64,000 nucleotides of DNA from CBDFFW01 sp965246945 (lineage in GTDB: Bacteria; Pseudomonadota; Alphaproteobacteria; UBA11073), in assembly GCA_965246945.1 (NCBI GenBank), contig CBDFFW010000001.1, positions 62,001 through 126,000 on the forward strand. The letters run 5' to 3'. Positions within the stretch are counted from its first letter, which is position 1. The number at the start of each line of letters is the position of its first letter. Shown one piece after another: positions 1 to 8,674 of the stretch. The position numbers and the translations under genes are program-made. The notes beneath the pieces are model-generated. The model worked only from the letters and a program-made list of their open reading frames with translations. It made no database searches and was not told where the DNA came from.

Positions 1-123
1 TTTGGTGAAGCCTTTGACCAAGCCTTGTTTATGTTCACTGACGCGGCGTTCAAGATCATTGGTCACGCCAGTATATAGAGTGCCTTGTCGCCGGTTGCAG
101 AGTAGGTACACATAATAAACCAT
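1..123 (-). CDS. GIY-YIG superfamily nuclease, partial (N-terminus)
   Basis: An ATG at 123 on the minus strand opens 41 codons that run off the left edge. The peptide starts MVYYVYLL and carries YTGVTNDLERRVSEH, the usual start of small stand-alone GIY-YIG domain proteins of about 90-100 residues: the paired-tyrosine strand, then the conserved Arg helix. Proteins of this type are predicted DNA nucleases, but their cellular role is mostly unknown. The rest of the domain, including the metal-binding Glu, lies outside the window. It is divergent from rph, with a short palindromic repeat in between. Confidence 0.85.
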   Translation of the reverse strand, partial: MVYYVYLLCNRRQGTLYTGVTNDLERRVSEHKQGLVKGFTK

Positions 124-144
124 GATCAACTTTATGGCAGACAC

Positions 145-170
145 GGATCCCGGGACAAGCCCGGGATGAC
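145..170. repeat. Short palindromic element (CCCGGG type)
   Basis: ATCCCGGG at 147-154 and CCCGGGAT at 160-167 form a perfect 8-bp inverted repeat with a 5-base loop, followed by GAC. The GGATCC...GGATGAC framing is the type of small dispersed palindrome common in intergenic regions of alphaproteobacteria. It lies between the divergent GIY-YIG gene and rph. The ends recall the two larger palindromes found inside genes at 27.5 and 30.0 kb. Confidence 0.6.
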
Positions 171-218
171 AGTGGGGTTAAGCTTGTAAATTCTTTGGCA
201 ATACAGGCATAAAAATCC

Positions 219-941
219 ATGAGACTAGATAAACGCGCATCCAATCAGCTGCGCCAGGTAGAAATTATTCCAAATTTTTTGCAGCATGCGGAGGGGTCTT
301 GCCTGATTAAATTTGGCAATACGCATGTGTTATGCGCGGCGAGTGTGGATGATAAAACGCCGCCGTGGCTGAAAGGCAGCGGCAAGGGCTGGGTGACGGC
401 GGAATACGGCATGCTGCCGCGTTCGACCAATGAACGCATGGAGCGCGAGGCGGCCAAAGGCAAACAATCCGGCCGCACCCAGGAAATTCAGCGCCTGATT
501 GGCCGCGCTTTACGCGCCGTGGTGGATATGCGGCAGCTTGGCGAGCGCCAGATTAAAATTGATTGCGATGTGATCCAGGCCGATGGCGGCACGCGCACCG
601 CGGCCATTACCGGCGGGTATATCGCGCTGCACCAGGCCTGTTTGTGGATGAAGCAACAAGGCATTATCAAAGCCTGGCCGCTGCGCGAGGGCGTCGCCGC
701 CATTTCTTGCGGCATTATCGCCAGCGAAGCGATGCTCGATTTATGTTATGAGGAAGACAGCGCGGCGGAGGTTGATGCCAATTTTGTGCTAACCGCCAGC
801 GGGCAACTGGTGGAAATTCAAGCGACCGGCGAGGCCAATACCTTTACGCCCGCACAGTTTCAACAAATGTTAATTCTCGCCCAAACCGGCTGTGCACAGC
901 TTGCCATTCAGCAGCAGCAAGCTTTGGCCTTAATTACCTAA
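219..941 (+). CDS. rph: Ribonuclease PH
   Basis: A 240-residue protein of the usual length for RNase PH, a phosphorolytic 3'-5' exoribonuclease that trims tRNA 3' ends, releasing nucleoside diphosphates. It starts MRLDKRASNQLR, the family's typical N-terminus. The phosphate-binding arginines known from bacterial RNase PH fall at the expected positions, Arg86 (in SGRTQEIQR) and Arg126 (in GGTRTAA). The ATG at 219 is the natural start. In many alphaproteobacteria rph is followed by rdgB and hemW. Here an opposite-strand gene of unknown function follows instead. Confidence 0.96.
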   Translation: MRLDKRASNQLRQVEIIPNFLQHAEGSCLIKFGNTHVLCAASVDDKTPPWLKGSGKGWVTAEYGMLPRSTNERMEREAAKGKQSGRTQEIQRLIGRALRAVVDMRQLGERQIKIDCDVIQADGGTRTAAITGGYIALHQACLWMKQQGIIKAWPLREGVAAISCGIIASEAMLDLCYEEDSAAEVDANFVLTASGQLVEIQATGEANTFTPAQFQQMLILAQTGCAQLAIQQQQALALIT

Positions 942-1021
942 GGCTGACCGCCGTTTCACCAAGCGGATAATCGGCGGATAATAAAAAAGGGATTAGCCAA
1001 AGCCAACTCCTTATAAGCAAC

Positions 1022-2863
1022 TTAATTTGTGGGAACTGGTGCCGCCCGGCTTGTGCGAGCATTCCTGTTATTGTTATCATAAATATTTTGATTGCCAGTA
1101 CCGGTTGGCAAAGGGATTTCAGCAGCTGATGTGTTGAAAGTGGTATTATCATTGCTTATCACTGCAGTAGCAGTAGCAGTAGCAGTAGTCGCACTTGGTA
1201 AAGCATCAGTAGATGTGGTTGGGGGCAAAGCTAATATAGTTCTTGGCGCTACTAGCAAGGTCGCCGCTGTGCGAGGGGGTGACATAGTAATAGATGGGGT
1301 TTCTGGGACAAAGAAGTTGGACCGCACTGCCTTAATGGCATAAAATTGCAGTCCTTTAACAGATCCCAATTTTTGTACCGGAGGTGATTTTTTTAATCTA
1401 GCCATAAATTTTGTGCTGATCGACATACCGGCAGACATATCCAAAGGCAATACTGGCAAACGTGGTAACCGTAATAATGTAATTGGCGGCGCGCTTGAAA
1501 ATGTAGCAGTTGGCATAATATTCTTTGGATCGAGACGGCTCTGGCGCAAAAGAGAGCCAGTCCCCTCGGGACTCATACCCGCAACTGGTCTTTTTCCTGG
1601 ACCAGAATTTGGAACAGCAGTTACAAAAAAATCTGTATTTTGAGCTATGGTAGCTAGCAGCCGTTGGGCATGTTCCGCTTTTGCCAATAACCTCTCGTTT
1701 TGGGTTACACTTAAATTATTCTTAGCCTGGCTTAAATAATATGCAACCGTAACAAACATGTTGCACCAAGCTTTGGTGGAATGCGGAACACTCTCAACTG
1801 CAGCAGCTATTTGGGCATCTGTCTGTGGTGGGTTTGCGTTCAAATCAACCACGCCATTACCAATGCCAAACAAATAAACCATTTCCGACCAAATTCTTTT
1901 ACCATCTTTCGCATCCGGTTGGTTAATCACTGCATCTAATAATTTGTCGACACTGGCTAATTTTCCTGCACTTGGCGGCGAAATATCATCTGGATTCACA
2001 CCTATTTTATATCCTTTTGGAATAGGCCCAAATTCATTTAAAGCCGCTATATAATCATCTTTAATTGCTAATTGTTGTCCTTGTTGTTGAAGTTTTTTTT
2101 CCAATTGTTTGATATATTCATCTTTATTAACTGGCTTTGCAGCGATTTTGGAGGTGGTTTTTACTTCCGCTTTTGGAGCAGTGACTTGGCTGCAGATATA
2201 AAAGAGAACAGCAAAACCCACGAGACCGCCAACCCCGATTATTGTCGCTCCTTTTTGGCTGTTACAAAAATTCATCAAATTCAAGTAAAGTTTACGTTTT
2301 GGCGGCGTTGTCCCTGCCTCTATTTGGTCATTCTCAACGGTTAAAGTATTAGGAAAATTAAAACCTATTTGACCATTGTTGTCGACATTAAAATCATCAT
2401 TAGCATAGGGATCAAAGTCTTTTTTACCATTACCAATACTAGATTTACCACTATTAGCATAAACACGTGAGTCTTTTTCATCATTATCACCGGCATCAGA
2501 TGGGCCGATGCTGCCGACCTTGGGATCTAATCCGGCTATATCAGTTTTAGGAGATTCTTGTTCAACACTGTCAACATAAATGGGACCATTATCAGATCCA
2601 TTTTTTGCTAAATTTTGGCCCAAATCTGGTCTACCATTCCCGTTTTGAACCGGTTGGTAGTTAATTGTCATACCTCCTGACATTCCTGGTATTGCCATTC
2701 TTAAAATTCCTGGTAGTACAATTCTTAGCATTCCTGGCAGCATCCAAATTTTGGGCCACCAAGAATTTTTTGGATTGCTAGGAGTAAAATCACTCGATCG
2801 GTTATTTTCTCTTGTCATGCTTCTAAAAGGTAAAGGCTTTTTTTGTTTTCCGTTGGTTGTCAT
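1022..2863 (-). CDS. Large single-pass membrane protein of unknown function
   Basis: A 613-residue protein I cannot assign. Residues 41-61 form a hydrophobic stretch with repeated Pro-Gly steps (MLPGML, VLPGIL, AIPGM). Residues 65-195 are rich in Gly, Asn and Asp. A clear membrane segment lies at about 205-226 (GATIIGVGGLVGFAVLFYIC), followed by a Lys/Gln-rich probable coiled coil at 247-275. Residues 300-400 look globular, and the last 200 residues are rich in Pro, Ser, Thr and Ala. One membrane segment followed by a coiled coil is an architecture seen in type IV secretion core and pilus-assembly proteins, but that is only analogy. It is convergent with rph. Confidence 0.7.
   Translation of the reverse strand: MTTNGKQKKPLPFRSMTRENNRSSDFTPSNPKNSWWPKIWMLPGMLRIVLPGILRMAIPGMSGGMTINYQPVQNGNGRPDLGQNLAKNGSDNGPIYVDSVEQESPKTDIAGLDPKVGSIGPSDAGDNDEKDSRVYANSGKSSIGNGKKDFDPYANDDFNVDNNGQIGFNFPNTLTVENDQIEAGTTPPKRKLYLNLMNFCNSQKGATIIGVGGLVGFAVLFYICSQVTAPKAEVKTTSKIAAKPVNKDEYIKQLEKKLQQQGQQLAIKDDYIAALNEFGPIPKGYKIGVNPDDISPPSAGKLASVDKLLDAVINQPDAKDGKRIWSEMVYLFGIGNGVVDLNANPPQTDAQIAAAVESVPHSTKAWCNMFVTVAYYLSQAKNNLSVTQNERLLAKAEHAQRLLATIAQNTDFFVTAVPNSGPGKRPVAGMSPEGTGSLLRQSRLDPKNIMPTATFSSAPPITLLRLPRLPVLPLDMSAGMSISTKFMARLKKSPPVQKLGSVKGLQFYAIKAVRSNFFVPETPSITMSPPRTAATLLVAPRTILALPPTTSTDALPSATTATATATAVISNDNTTFNTSAAEIPLPTGTGNQNIYDNNNRNARTSRAAPVPTN
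1164..1187. repeat. GCAGTA hexanucleotide microsatellite (4 units)
   Basis: Four perfect tandem GCAGTA units inside the large unknown gene. On the minus strand they encode an alternating Thr-Ala run near the C-terminus. Six-base units keep the frame, so copy-number change would alter length without breaking the protein. Confidence 0.8.
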
Positions 2864-2988
2864 AATTTCCTCTAATATAACTTATATATGCGGTTGAAAG
2901 TAATTAAGTCAAAAGGAATGGCATGAAATAATATAAAAATGCAATCAAATGAAATGGTATTTTCAAATTTTATGTATAAATTAAATAG

Positions 2989-3171
2989 ATGATAATGTTT
3001 GAAGCTCCTAAAATAAATGAACTGGTCATTAAAAAGCCGGTAATTTTACCACCGCTCAATGAATCCGAACAATCAACCAGCATCAAACCTGTCGAAATTG
3101 GCGGACCGGCTGGGCCGGAGCCGACGCGTTATGGGGATTGGGAAGTAAAAGGGCGTTGTTCGGATTTTTAA
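2989..3171 (+). CDS. SDHAF4 / DUF1674 family protein
   Basis: A 60-residue protein ending in GGPAGPEPTRYGDWEVKGR followed by CSDF, the diagnostic C-terminal motif of the DUF1674 family. Its eukaryotic member SDHAF4 helps flavinylated succinate dehydrogenase subunit A assemble. Bacterial members are common in alphaproteobacteria, usually away from the sdh operon, as here. The N-terminal 35 residues are low in structure, as usual. Two ATG codons are possible (2989 and 2995). The gene stands alone after an AT-rich stretch. Confidence 0.85.
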   Translation: MIMFEAPKINELVIKKPVILPPLNESEQSTSIKPVEIGGPAGPEPTRYGDWEVKGRCSDF

Positions 3172-3236
3172 AGATTATGAGAGAATTTAGTAAAATTTTA
3201 ACTTTTCCGTGTTAGATTGAATGAGAGTAATCCCCG

Positions 3237-4400
3237 ATGTCGATTCCCCGCGCCCTTGTCCGTTCTTCCCAGTGGTTGGGTAAAGCTGCTGCGTGCAGTG
3301 TTGCATTGTCGCTGTGTTTGGCGGCCAGCACGGCGCATGCCACCGCCAGTGTGGAAATGGATTTCCCCGCCTTCCATTTGAAAACCACCGATGATGTTTT
3401 GAAATCCAAAGGGTGTGATGTTACTGATTTGAACACGCTGCGGAACAATGAATTCGAGCAAGCCAATGCACGTTCGCAGCAATATGCTAAGGTATTAGGT
3501 AATAGCCTGTTTCAAAACCCCAATGCTGGAAATTGCCGAACCAATTTCAGTGGTTTGCTAGACAAAGCGCATGGAGCAATTGCAACCGATTTATTTAGCT
3601 TCTTTAAAAACGCCGTGGCTTCCCAATTAGTGGCTGGCTTGGTGAGCAGTGCGGTGGACCAAGGCGCTTTAGGCGCGATGGGCGGCGCGTGTGATGATGT
3701 TTTCAAAACCAACAGTAATTATGTCAACAACATGAAAAATAACGGATTGTTTACCCGTTCGGTTAGCACAACTGGAGATGTGAATTATCCAGTGGCTGCC
3801 TTGGCTGTGGCCACACCAAGTAACGGTAATGCTTCTACCAGTATCGATAATACCAGCGGCAATACTACTTTGGCTGGTAGTTTTGGCGATTATGATAATG
3901 CCGTTAATGATGCGATTGACCAAGTTGCCAATGATGCCTATACGACCAATGGCCATGGCTTGGCCAATGGCAGTTATAGCATGTGCGGGATCACATTTGC
4001 CCTTTCTGGTTACAGCACTGAAGATGGTACCAACACCACCACCGCGAATTTGAGCCGCGTAACGACCAGTGGGGCCAATGCCGGTTGTACTTTGAGCGAT
4101 AATAATGGCGATGGTATTTATGATTACCGGTGCAATACCGTTAATGGTTCCCAAAAACTCTTTGAGACGCGGAGCCGGACCACGCCAACGACAACGACTT
4201 TAACTTGTCCAACTGCACCTTATGATTTGCGCAGCAAAGAAAACTATCAAAACAGTATTAATAATACCAGTGGCGGCGCTTTCCGCCTGAAAAATGGCAC
4301 CAAAACCGCCACTGACGTGACTTCACCGCAGACAGCGGCACCAGCCGCGCCAGCAAACAAAGACGATAAATCCAAAAGCTTTTTTGGACTGAAATATTAG
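3237..4400 (+). CDS. Secreted protein of unknown function (first of a pair)
   Basis: A 387-residue protein with a signal peptide: Arg-rich n-region, hydrophobic core around residues 16-32 and an AHA|TA-type cleavage site near residue 36. The mature part has regularly spaced cysteines (in KGCDV, GNCRT, GACDD, SMCGI, AGCTL, YRCNT, LTCPT), suggesting disulfides, and an Asn/Thr/Ser-rich middle and C-terminal half. I do not recognise the family. The next gene starts 10 bp downstream and also encodes an exported Cys-containing protein, so the two form an operon. The start at 3237 puts the signal peptide at the N-terminus. Confidence 0.75.
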   Translation: MSIPRALVRSSQWLGKAAACSVALSLCLAASTAHATASVEMDFPAFHLKTTDDVLKSKGCDVTDLNTLRNNEFEQANARSQQYAKVLGNSLFQNPNAGNCRTNFSGLLDKAHGAIATDLFSFFKNAVASQLVAGLVSSAVDQGALGAMGGACDDVFKTNSNYVNNMKNNGLFTRSVSTTGDVNYPVAALAVATPSNGNASTSIDNTSGNTTLAGSFGDYDNAVNDAIDQVANDAYTTNGHGLANGSYSMCGITFALSGYSTEDGTNTTTANLSRVTTSGANAGCTLSDNNGDGIYDYRCNTVNGSQKLFETRSRTTPTTTTLTCPTAPYDLRSKENYQNSINNTSGGAFRLKNGTKTATDVTSPQTAAPAAPANKDDKSKSFFGLKY

Positions 4401-4410
4401 GGTTGGAGAT

Positions 4411-5721
4411 ATGAAAATGCGCCTTTCTTTACTTGCTTTCCAATCTGCCAAATTGCGCCGGCTGGGGTTTAGCCTTTGCTTATTGGCTGCACCAACCATG
4501 GCGATTTTGTTGACTGCGCCAGCCTGGGCAATTACCGATCTGCCTTGCCAAAATGGCACTTGTCAATCCAATCAAGATAATTCAAATATTGAGCAGGTTG
4601 CCGGCATCAACTTTAACAGTTTGTTAAAACCGCTGTTCAGTATGATGAACTATGCTTTGCAAATCTATATGGCTTATCAATCGGGTGGTGCGCAGCAAAG
4701 CGCTGGCATCCAAGCAGCCGCCATTAAGGCAACTGAACTGAGCACCAATGGCCTAATTCAAGCGAACCGAATGAATGCACAAGCATCCCAAGCAGCGTTG
4801 GCCGGCATGCAAATCGCGAAAAGTTCAGTAGCGCTCAGCACACAAGACCAAGACAAATTATTCACCCAATGCCATGCGATGGGCCAGGACCGCGCCGCCA
4901 ATGCGTTCGCCAATGCGCAGGCGGCCGCTTACATCGCCAATACCAATGAAGTAGTCGCAAATTTGAATAATTCTGTTTCTGGCACCGTTGATCCAGCAGC
5001 GGCATTGGGTGCGATGACGCGGGTCTCTTCCCAAATACGAGAGCGTTATGGAGCCGGTAAATCCGATACTATTTCAGTGCGTGATCCTATTACTGGGCTT
5101 TGCACCACGGATAAAGGTTATGGCAATGGTGAGATTGTCGCGGCCATGTTAGAAGGTTTCATGCCGTGGCGCACCAATTACTGTAAAAAATCAGATGCTG
5201 ATGCCGCCTTTAATATGTCTAAAAAGCATATTATGGCCGGCACCATGAATTATTGCGGTGTGCCAACCCCCACCAATCCAGACCCAGAACCCGCAGTCAG
5301 CAAAATTATCGATAATTCTGGCACCAAAGGGACACCACGTGGCATGACCACTAATATGTGCAGCTCACAAGGGGCGGCGATGAAATTCCGGCCGAAATAT
5401 ATGAAAGATGCCCATCGCCGGATTGAAACTATCGATGATTTGAATGAATATCAGCCATTGCCAGATGCTTATAATAATGCAGTGAAAATTTTAACCAAGC
5501 CTGGCAACGAAAATCTATTTGGTCTAACTGGTAAAACCGGTGCGGCTTTGGATGTGGCGATCCAAGCATATTTGCGCAAACATTATCATGCCGCGCTGTA
5601 TAATGACGCGCCGGCTGCCACGCAATGGGTGATGACCACTTTTGATTACAAGCAACTAGTAGCGGATGAAAAAGCGGGTGTTAATTTGGATACCAAACCC
5701 AAAGCTGCAGCCGCTGACTAA
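4411..5721 (+). CDS. Secreted protein of unknown function (second of a pair)
   Basis: A 436-residue protein with a long signal peptide (hydrophobic core about residues 17-38, cleavage after APAWA). The mature protein begins with a Cys pair (LPCQNGTC), then an Ala/Gln/Asn-rich helical region (about 85-200). A more conserved-looking part follows with further cysteines (LFTQCHAMG, GLCTT, TNYCKKS, MNYCGVP, TNMCSS). Layout and composition resemble periplasmic accessory proteins of conjugation-type secretion systems, but I see no diagnostic motif. It lies 10 bp after the previous gene and is followed by a hairpin terminator. Confidence 0.75.
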   Translation: MKMRLSLLAFQSAKLRRLGFSLCLLAAPTMAILLTAPAWAITDLPCQNGTCQSNQDNSNIEQVAGINFNSLLKPLFSMMNYALQIYMAYQSGGAQQSAGIQAAAIKATELSTNGLIQANRMNAQASQAALAGMQIAKSSVALSTQDQDKLFTQCHAMGQDRAANAFANAQAAAYIANTNEVVANLNNSVSGTVDPAAALGAMTRVSSQIRERYGAGKSDTISVRDPITGLCTTDKGYGNGEIVAAMLEGFMPWRTNYCKKSDADAAFNMSKKHIMAGTMNYCGVPTPTNPDPEPAVSKIIDNSGTKGTPRGMTTNMCSSQGAAMKFRPKYMKDAHRRIETIDDLNEYQPLPDAYNNAVKILTKPGNENLFGLTGKTGAALDVAIQAYLRKHYHAALYNDAPAATQWVMTTFDYKQLVADEKAGVNLDTKPKAAAAD

Positions 5722-5726
5722 GTTTA

Positions 5727-5758
5727 AATCTTGTGGCAGCGCTAACTGCCACAAGATT
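5727..5758 (+). terminator. Hairpin terminator after the secreted-protein pair
   Basis: A perfect 13-bp inverted repeat (AATCTTGTGGCAG / CTGCCACAAGATT) with a 6-base loop begins 6 bases after the stop codon and is followed by GCCTTTT. It ends the transcript and separates it from nuoA. Confidence 0.75.
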
Positions 5759-5794
5759 GCCTTTTACTGGCAAATCGCTTAAACATAATTGGCT

Positions 5795-6175
5795 ATGACC
5801 GCGCCACTGCCAACCGAATTGCTCAGCCACTATTTGCCGATTTTGCTGTTTTTTGGGATTGCCGCGGTGATTACGATTGGTTTGCTCGGCACTTCTTTAT
5901 TGCTCGCCAAACAAAAACCGGATCTGGCGAAAAATGCGCCATTTGAATGTGGCTTTGACGCGTTTACCGATACCCGCAGCCAGTTTGATGTGCGGTTTTA
6001 TCTGGTCTCAATCCTTTTCATCATCTTCGATTTGGAAATCGCGTTTTTATTCCCCTGGGCCATTTCGCTTGGCGCCATCGGCCTCGCCGGTTTCATTTCC
6101 ATGGTTATTTTTTTAGGCGTGCTAACCGTCGGCTTCATCTACGAATGGAAAAAAGGCGCGTTGGATTGGGAATAA
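5795..6175 (+). CDS. nuoA: NADH-quinone oxidoreductase subunit A
   Basis: Membrane subunit of respiratory complex I. It has three hydrophobic segments and the conserved loop NAPFECGFDAFTDTRSQFDVRFY, given here as NAPFECG then DTRSQFDVRFY, plus the FIIFDLEIAFLFPWA segment with the conserved Asp and Glu pair. From the ATG at 5795 it has 126 residues, a normal length. A TTG two codons upstream (5789) is also in frame. In most bacteria nuoB follows directly. Here two opposite-strand ankyrin-type ORFs separate them by over 1 kb. Confidence 0.96.
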   Translation: MTAPLPTELLSHYLPILLFFGIAAVITIGLLGTSLLLAKQKPDLAKNAPFECGFDAFTDTRSQFDVRFYLVSILFIIFDLEIAFLFPWAISLGAIGLAGFISMVIFLGVLTVGFIYEWKKGALDWE

Positions 6176-6178
6176 AAT

Positions 6179-7131
6179 TTAAGGATTAAACGCAGACTGC
6201 TTTAAAATATCCGGTTGTGACTTAGTTAAACCGGCTTCTTGAAATATTTGGGTGAGTTCAAGATTATCGCAAGCCGCTATCATATCAGCCAAAGTTAATT
6301 TTTTCTTTTTCAAAAAGCGTTTTTCTTTGCCTTTGGGCAATTTCGCAAAACCAGTTTGAAAACTACTAGGATCACATATGGCAATTTCATTCAGATTAAC
6401 CCCTGCACCAATTAAAGTTTTGCACATCCCAATAAGAATTTTTTTATCTGGTTGGTAATTTTCCCTATAACTAGCGTTCTCTTGCATATATTTTGCGTTT
6501 TCTAAAGTGAAACGTTCATTGGCATATTTAATCAGCGTAGCTAAAGGTGAAAAACCATCCGAGTCAAAAAAGCCAATTAGATATTTCGGCTTATTATTTT
6601 TAACCCAATAATCTAAACAGCTTTCTAGCTCAGTAAGCGTAAAAGCGCCTCTAAAATTCATGAATAACGGTTCGTACAAATAGGGAGAAGATATATCATA
6701 ACCGGCTTCTTTAATAAGCTTCAATCGTTCAAGCTTGGGACTTTCTATCACAGCTTGGGTTAAGCTTGGGTTAAGCTTTGATTATCAAATGTATTCTTAG
6801 CGAAAAACGCGTCAATTTCTTTTGGCGTTGCCAAATTCTTAGATTGGTTTAAAAATTTAACTAAGCCATCTGTTTTGTAAACAGCTAAACGCATTTTGCC
6901 GATATATTCTTCAGGTATTTCTACCCTTTTGCTTGGCTTAATCACGCTGTAGGAAAGATTTTCTTGGGCAATTTGTGTTAGCTGTTTGACAACCTTAGTT
7001 GTTAAAGCAGGCGCATCGTTCGCCCCCTTGCTTTGGGCAAGCGCTGGCAGCGGTGAGACTGCATTGTAAAAAACGGTCGCCAAAACGATGGCAAGCGGGA
7101 AAATACGGTTTCTCGATAAAAGTCTATTCAT
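6179..7131 (-). pseudogene. Secreted ankyrin-like protein, split by an 11-bp tandem duplication
   Basis: Two minus-strand ORFs follow each other. The upstream one (7131 to 6760, 123 residues) has a signal peptide (cleavage near ALAQS). The downstream one (6751 to 6179, 190 residues, GTG) has degenerate ankyrin-like helices (KILIGMCKTLIGAGVNLNEI; then LTLADMIAACDNLELTQIF). At the junction AGCTTGGGTTA occurs twice in tandem (6752-6762 and 6763-6773). Removing one copy fuses the frames seamlessly (SLTQA then VIESPK), giving about 313 residues. The domain plan matches the intact 467-residue ankyrin protein at 21.5-22.9 kb. The downstream half has no signal peptide of its own, so a broken gene is more likely than two genes. 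Confidence 0.7.
6752..6773. repeat. 11-bp tandem duplication (AGCTTGGGTTA x2)
   Basis: Two perfect adjacent copies, followed by a partial third (AGCTT). The duplication shifts the reading frame of the ankyrin-like gene on the minus strand and creates the stop codon at 6760-6762. Confidence 0.9.
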
Positions 7132-7241
7132 GATGTATTAGACTTACCTTAAGGTTGTTCATTAAGCAAATTGATCACCTAAATATGCTTACTGCTTTTT
7201 TCATCCCTTGGCATTTTGGGCTTGGCAATGATATATAAGCT

Positions 7242-7868
7242 ATGATGACCGCGCCGGATTTGCAGCAGCAATTGATGATTGATAGTTCGGGTTGGACGGG
7301 CGGGCATGCGCCGCCTGCCATGCCCACGCAGCAACAGCAGATTACCCTGGCCCCCACCCATCAGCAATCCGCGCATCTGGCGTTGGAAGAAGTGAACGAC
7401 CGCGGGTTTATGGTCGCTAAATTCGATGAAATCGTCGCTTGGGCGCGCTCTGGCTCCCTCTGGCCGATGACTTTTGGCCTAGCCTGCTGCGCGGTGGAGA
7501 TGATCCACGCCTATATGGCGCGGTATGATCTCGACCGGTTTGGCGTTATCCCCCGCCCCAGCCCGCGCCAGTCCGATGTGATGATCGTCGCCGGCACGCT
7601 CACCAATAAAATGGCCCCCGCCCTGCGCCGTGTTTACGACCAAATGGCCGAGCCGCGCTGGGTGATCAGCATGGGTTCTTGTGCCAATGGCGGCGGGTAT
7701 TACCATTATAGTTATTCCGTGGTCCGCGGCTGCGACCGCATTGTGCCGGTTGATATCTACGTCCCCGGCTGCCCGCCTACCGCTGAAGCTTTGGTTTACG
7801 GCATCTTACTGCTACAGAAAAAAATCCAACGCGAAGCCCAGGGCAAACGCGTGATTATGCGGAGCTGA
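7242..7868 (+). CDS. nuoB: NADH-quinone oxidoreductase subunit B
   Basis: The complex I subunit that carries iron-sulfur cluster N2. The cluster ligands are visible as the adjacent pair Cys82-Cys83 (FGLACCAVEM), Cys147 (MGSCANGGG) and Cys177 (VPGCPPTAE). The 208-residue length includes a variable Gln-rich N-terminal extension of about 45 residues; the core begins near GFMVAKFDEIV. nuoC, its usual downstream partner, is absent, and the next gene is on the opposite strand. nuoB must therefore be transcribed on its own. Confidence 0.96.
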   Translation: MMTAPDLQQQLMIDSSGWTGGHAPPAMPTQQQQITLAPTHQQSAHLALEEVNDRGFMVAKFDEIVAWARSGSLWPMTFGLACCAVEMIHAYMARYDLDRFGVIPRPSPRQSDVMIVAGTLTNKMAPALRRVYDQMAEPRWVISMGSCANGGGYYHYSYSVVRGCDRIVPVDIYVPGCPPTAEALVYGILLLQKKIQREAQGKRVIMRS

Positions 7869-7873
7869 TTTTA

Positions 7874-8674
7874 TTACGGTTGTACATTTGCAGGTGTTTT
7901 TGACATGAAATCCCTAACTGGCTTTTCTGTCATTGGTATAAATTTTGCGCTACCAAACTCTGCTTTTCGTCTTATTAACAAACCTATCATGTTAGTTGCC
8001 GTTTGAACGGCAGTTGGAAATATTTTCCAGCTTTTCACCCATTCATTATAGCCTCTTGGTAATTCTTCAACCAAGAAAGATGGATTTAAATAATTGGTTG
8101 GAATAATTGCAGTTAGCCTTCTAAGTTCTAAAACTTCAATGCCTTTTTCATTAAACAATATTTCATCTGCGACCCAACCGCTAATTGTAAAAGCGCTGCC
8201 TAAACGACCTTTTTTACGAGATGATAAATTGGGTGCTAAATTTTCTGTTAAAACAAAGTATGGTCTGAAAACACCATTTACATCAGAATTTAAGCGAAAA
8301 ACAGATGGATCAAAATTGGTTTCATCGAGCGGAATTCGAAGTCTACCTTTTACCATTACTATTGGTCGTAAACCACTGATATCGGTTGAACCAATAACGT
8401 ATTTATTCGTTACATAAATTGACCTTTGACGGTCAGTTCCTTGTTGTTCTCTATGTAAAAAACAACGTACAGGGTAAAACCGATCATCGTGATCGGGACA
8501 TATAAAAAAATCTTTTATATTCAATTCCCGCCCATCGGCAAGAAAATATTGAAATCGATTAATAGAGCGCCACCGTATTTTTTCCTGCAATGCACGTGGA
8601 TCGTTAAATTCTTTTCCTTGCAACTGCGCGACAAATTTTTCTTTAAATATTTTAAATCTATATTCTAAGCTCAT
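7874..8674 (-). CDS. Hypothetical protein
   Basis: A 266-residue soluble protein with no signal peptide or membrane segment and no motif I recognise. It contains repeated beta-rich stretches (YVTNKYVIGSTD, RPIVMVKGRLRI, PYFVLTENLAP) and a basic C-terminal third. The coding sequence is more AT-rich than the flanking nuo and gat genes, which may mean recent acquisition. It ends 5 bp from the nuoB stop codon (convergent). Confidence 0.6.
   Translation of the reverse strand: MSLEYRFKIFKEKFVAQLQGKEFNDPRALQEKIRWRSINRFQYFLADGRELNIKDFFICPDHDDRFYPVRCFLHREQQGTDRQRSIYVTNKYVIGSTDISGLRPIVMVKGRLRIPLDETNFDPSVFRLNSDVNGVFRPYFVLTENLAPNLSSRKKGRLGSAFTISGWVADEILFNEKGIEVLELRRLTAIIPTNYLNPSFLVEELPRGYNEWVKSWKIFPTAVQTATNMIGLLIRRKAEFGSAKFIPMTEKPVRDFMSKTPANVQP

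Noticed and set aside
56..244. 62-codon minus-strand ORF near the left edge
   Set aside because: It overlaps the GIY-YIG start and the rph start and is partly a translation of the CCCGGG palindrome (SSRACPGI), so it is not a gene.
3669..4154. 161-codon minus-strand ORF
   Set aside because: It lies wholly inside the exported-protein gene at 3237-4400, which has a signal peptide and a better context.
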